NCBI GenBank assembly: GCA_003251995.1
Contig: QKDT01000249.1
Span: 1 to 5,743, forward strand
Direction: 5' to 3'
Source of the DNA: Desulfovibrio desulfuricans
GTDB lineage: Bacteria > Desulfobacterota > Desulfovibrionia > Desulfovibrionales > Desulfovibrionaceae
DNA length: 5,743 bases
Shown: positions 4,393 through 5,743 of the stretch, piece after piece
How positions within the stretch are numbered: position 1 is the stretch's first letter
Layout: every line of letters starts with the position of its first letter
The notes under the pieces: model-generated
What the model saw: the letters and a program-made list of their open reading frames with translations, nothing else
Databases searched by the model: none
Told to the model about the DNA's origin: nothing
Made by a program: the position numbers and the translations under genes

Positions 4393-5743
4393 ATGGAGAC
4401 AAAAACCCTTGTTATTAACGGTATCCCCCGGCGTTTGCTGGCTAACCCTGATGATATGCTTGTGGATGTACTGCGTGATCAGTTGCAGCTTACCAGTGTT
4501 AAAGTTGGTTGCGGCAAGGGGCAGTGTGGTGCCTGCACAGTGATTCTTGATGGCAAAGTGGTACGCGCCTGCGTGGTCAAAATGAGCCGTGTGGCTGAGA
4601 ATGCAGCGGTTACCACGCTTGAAGGCGTGGGCACCCCCGATCATCTGCATCCTCTGCAGCATGCCTGGATTTATCATGGTGCGGCCCAGTGCGGCTTCTG
4701 CACCCCTGGCTTCATCGTTTCCGCCAAGGCCCTGCTGGATTCCAATACCAATCCCAGCCGCGAAGACGTGCGCGACTGGTTCCAGAAAAATCACAACGTT
4801 TGCCGCTGCACGGGCTACAAGCCTCTGGTGGATGCGGTCATGGACGCAGCCGCTCTTATGCGCGGTGAAAAAACGCTGGACGACGTTACCTTCAAGATGC
4901 CTGCCGATGGTCGCATCTGGGGCTCCACCATGCCCCGTCCTTCTGCTGTCGCCAAGGTGACCGGTACCGCCGAATTCGGCGCTGATGCCGCGCACCGTCT
5001 GCCTGCCAACACGCTGCACCTCGCCATTGCTCAGGCCAAGGTATCGCATGCCAACATCAAGGGCATCGACACCTCTGAAGCCGAAAAAATGCCCGGCGTG
5101 TACAAGGTGCTGACCCACAAGGATGTGAAGGGCAGAAACCGCATTACCGGCCTTATCACCTTCCCCACCAACAAGGGTGATGGCTGGGAACGCCCCATCC
5201 TTAACGATACCAAGATATTCCAGTACGGCGATGCGCTGGCCATCGTCTGCGCTGATTCCGAATGCAACGCCCGCGCGGCTGCCGAAAAGGTCAAGTTTGA
5301 CCTTGAACTGCTGCCCGAATACATGAGCGCCCCCGAGGCCATGGCCCCGGACGCCATTGAAATCCATCCCGGCACCCCCAATATCTACTATGACCAGCTT
5401 GAAGAAAAAGGCGCGGATACCGCTCCCTTCTTCAAAGACCCGGCAAACGTGGTGGCAGAAGGCGATTACTACACCCAGCGCCAGCCCCACCTGCCCATCG
5501 AACCCGATGTGGGCTACGGCTATGTGAATGACAAGGGCCAGGTGGTTATCCACTCCAAGTCTGTTGCCATCCACTTGCACGCGCTGATGATCGCCCCCGG
5601 CCTTGGCCTGGAATTCCCCAAGGATCTGGTGCTGGTGCAGAACACCACTGGCGGCACCTTCGGCTACAAGTTCAGCCCCACCATGGAAGCCCTTGTAGGC
5701 GTGGCCGTTATGGCTACGGGCCGTCCCTGCCACCTGCGTTACA
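4393..5743 (+). CDS. mop: Molybdenum aldehyde oxidoreductase, xanthine oxidase family (N-terminal half; runs off right edge)
   Basis: This enzyme oxidises aldehydes to carboxylic acids with a molybdopterin cytosine dinucleotide cofactor and two [2Fe-2S] clusters. The frame is open for 450 codons to the edge; the family protein is about 907 residues, so half is missing. The plant-type cluster has C40, C45, C48 and C60 (VGCGKGQCGACT). The second cluster has C100, C103, C137 and C139 (QCGFC and CRCTGYKPL). All match D. gigas Mop numbering. A linker follows, then the start of the Mo-binding part (GRIWGSTMPRPSAVAKVTG, about 171-189) and the GGTFGYKF loop (420-427) near the cofactor. The catalytic glutamate and substrate-channel C-terminus lie beyond the window. 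The sequence is closest by recall to the D. desulfuricans MOD enzyme. AAAGGAG ends six bases before ATG. Strong preference for C-ending codons after about codon 90 suggests high expression. Confidence 0.97.
   Translation, partial: METKTLVINGIPRRLLANPDDMLVDVLRDQLQLTSVKVGCGKGQCGACTVILDGKVVRACVVKMSRVAENAAVTTLEGVGTPDHLHPLQHAWIYHGAAQCGFCTPGFIVSAKALLDSNTNPSREDVRDWFQKNHNVCRCTGYKPLVDAVMDAAALMRGEKTLDDVTFKMPADGRIWGSTMPRPSAVAKVTGTAEFGADAAHRLPANTLHLAIAQAKVSHANIKGIDTSEAEKMPGVYKVLTHKDVKGRNRITGLITFPTNKGDGWERPILNDTKIFQYGDALAIVCADSECNARAAAEKVKFDLELLPEYMSAPEAMAPDAIEIHPGTPNIYYDQLEEKGADTAPFFKDPANVVAEGDYYTQRQPHLPIEPDVGYGYVNDKGQVVIHSKSVAIHLHALMIAPGLGLEFPKDLVLVQNTTGGTFGYKFSPTMEALVGVAVMATGRPCHLRY

Noticed and set aside
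4378..5733. Long open frame (451 codons) on the minus strand opposite mop
   Set aside because: It is antisense to a gene with unmistakable family motifs. Strong codon bias removes stops from the opposite strand, and the translation has no recognisable domain.

Overview
The window looks like chromosome of a sulfate-reducing Desulfovibrio-type bacterium (Desulfovibrionaceae). The main evidence is the gene running off the right edge. Its translation follows the Desulfovibrio molybdenum aldehyde oxidoreductase (Mop/MOD) with no gaps through the first 450 residues, and all eight [2Fe-2S] cysteines sit at the positions known for D. gigas Mop. Base composition is moderately GC-rich in genes, with an AT-rich divergent control region.

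Layout. Five genes can be supported, in two divergent groups. The minus-strand group, in order of transcription, is: a small lipoprotein (2988-2605); a 484-nt gap; a KpsD-type capsular polysaccharide export protein with a signal peptide and SLBB-like domains (2120-546); a strong intrinsic terminator (494-524); and the start of a Crp/Fnr-family regulator that leaves the window at base 1 (from 406). The plus-strand group is a MoeA-like molybdopterin-binding protein with a four-cysteine tail (3272-4312), then an 80-nt gap with a hairpin and a perfect 12-bp palindrome, then mop (from 4393, cut at the right edge). The two groups are separated by an AT-rich divergent region (2989-3271).

How the genes relate. 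The plus-strand pair reads as a molybdoenzyme and a likely dedicated cofactor-handling partner. The minus-strand genes suggest a cell-surface function (capsule export plus an envelope lipoprotein), but the long gap and the terminator argue that each may be its own transcription unit. Nothing in the sequence links the surface genes functionally to the molybdenum genes.

No mobile element, CRISPR array, tRNA or rRNA gene was seen. The gaps hold most of the unexplained structure. The most notable is the KpsD leader: a promoter-like sequence places the transcription start next to a 12-bp perfect stem-loop, followed by a second, compound stem-loop. No clear undescribed system is present. The best candidates for a second look are that structured leader, the mop-proximal palindrome and the cysteine tail of the MoeA-like protein.
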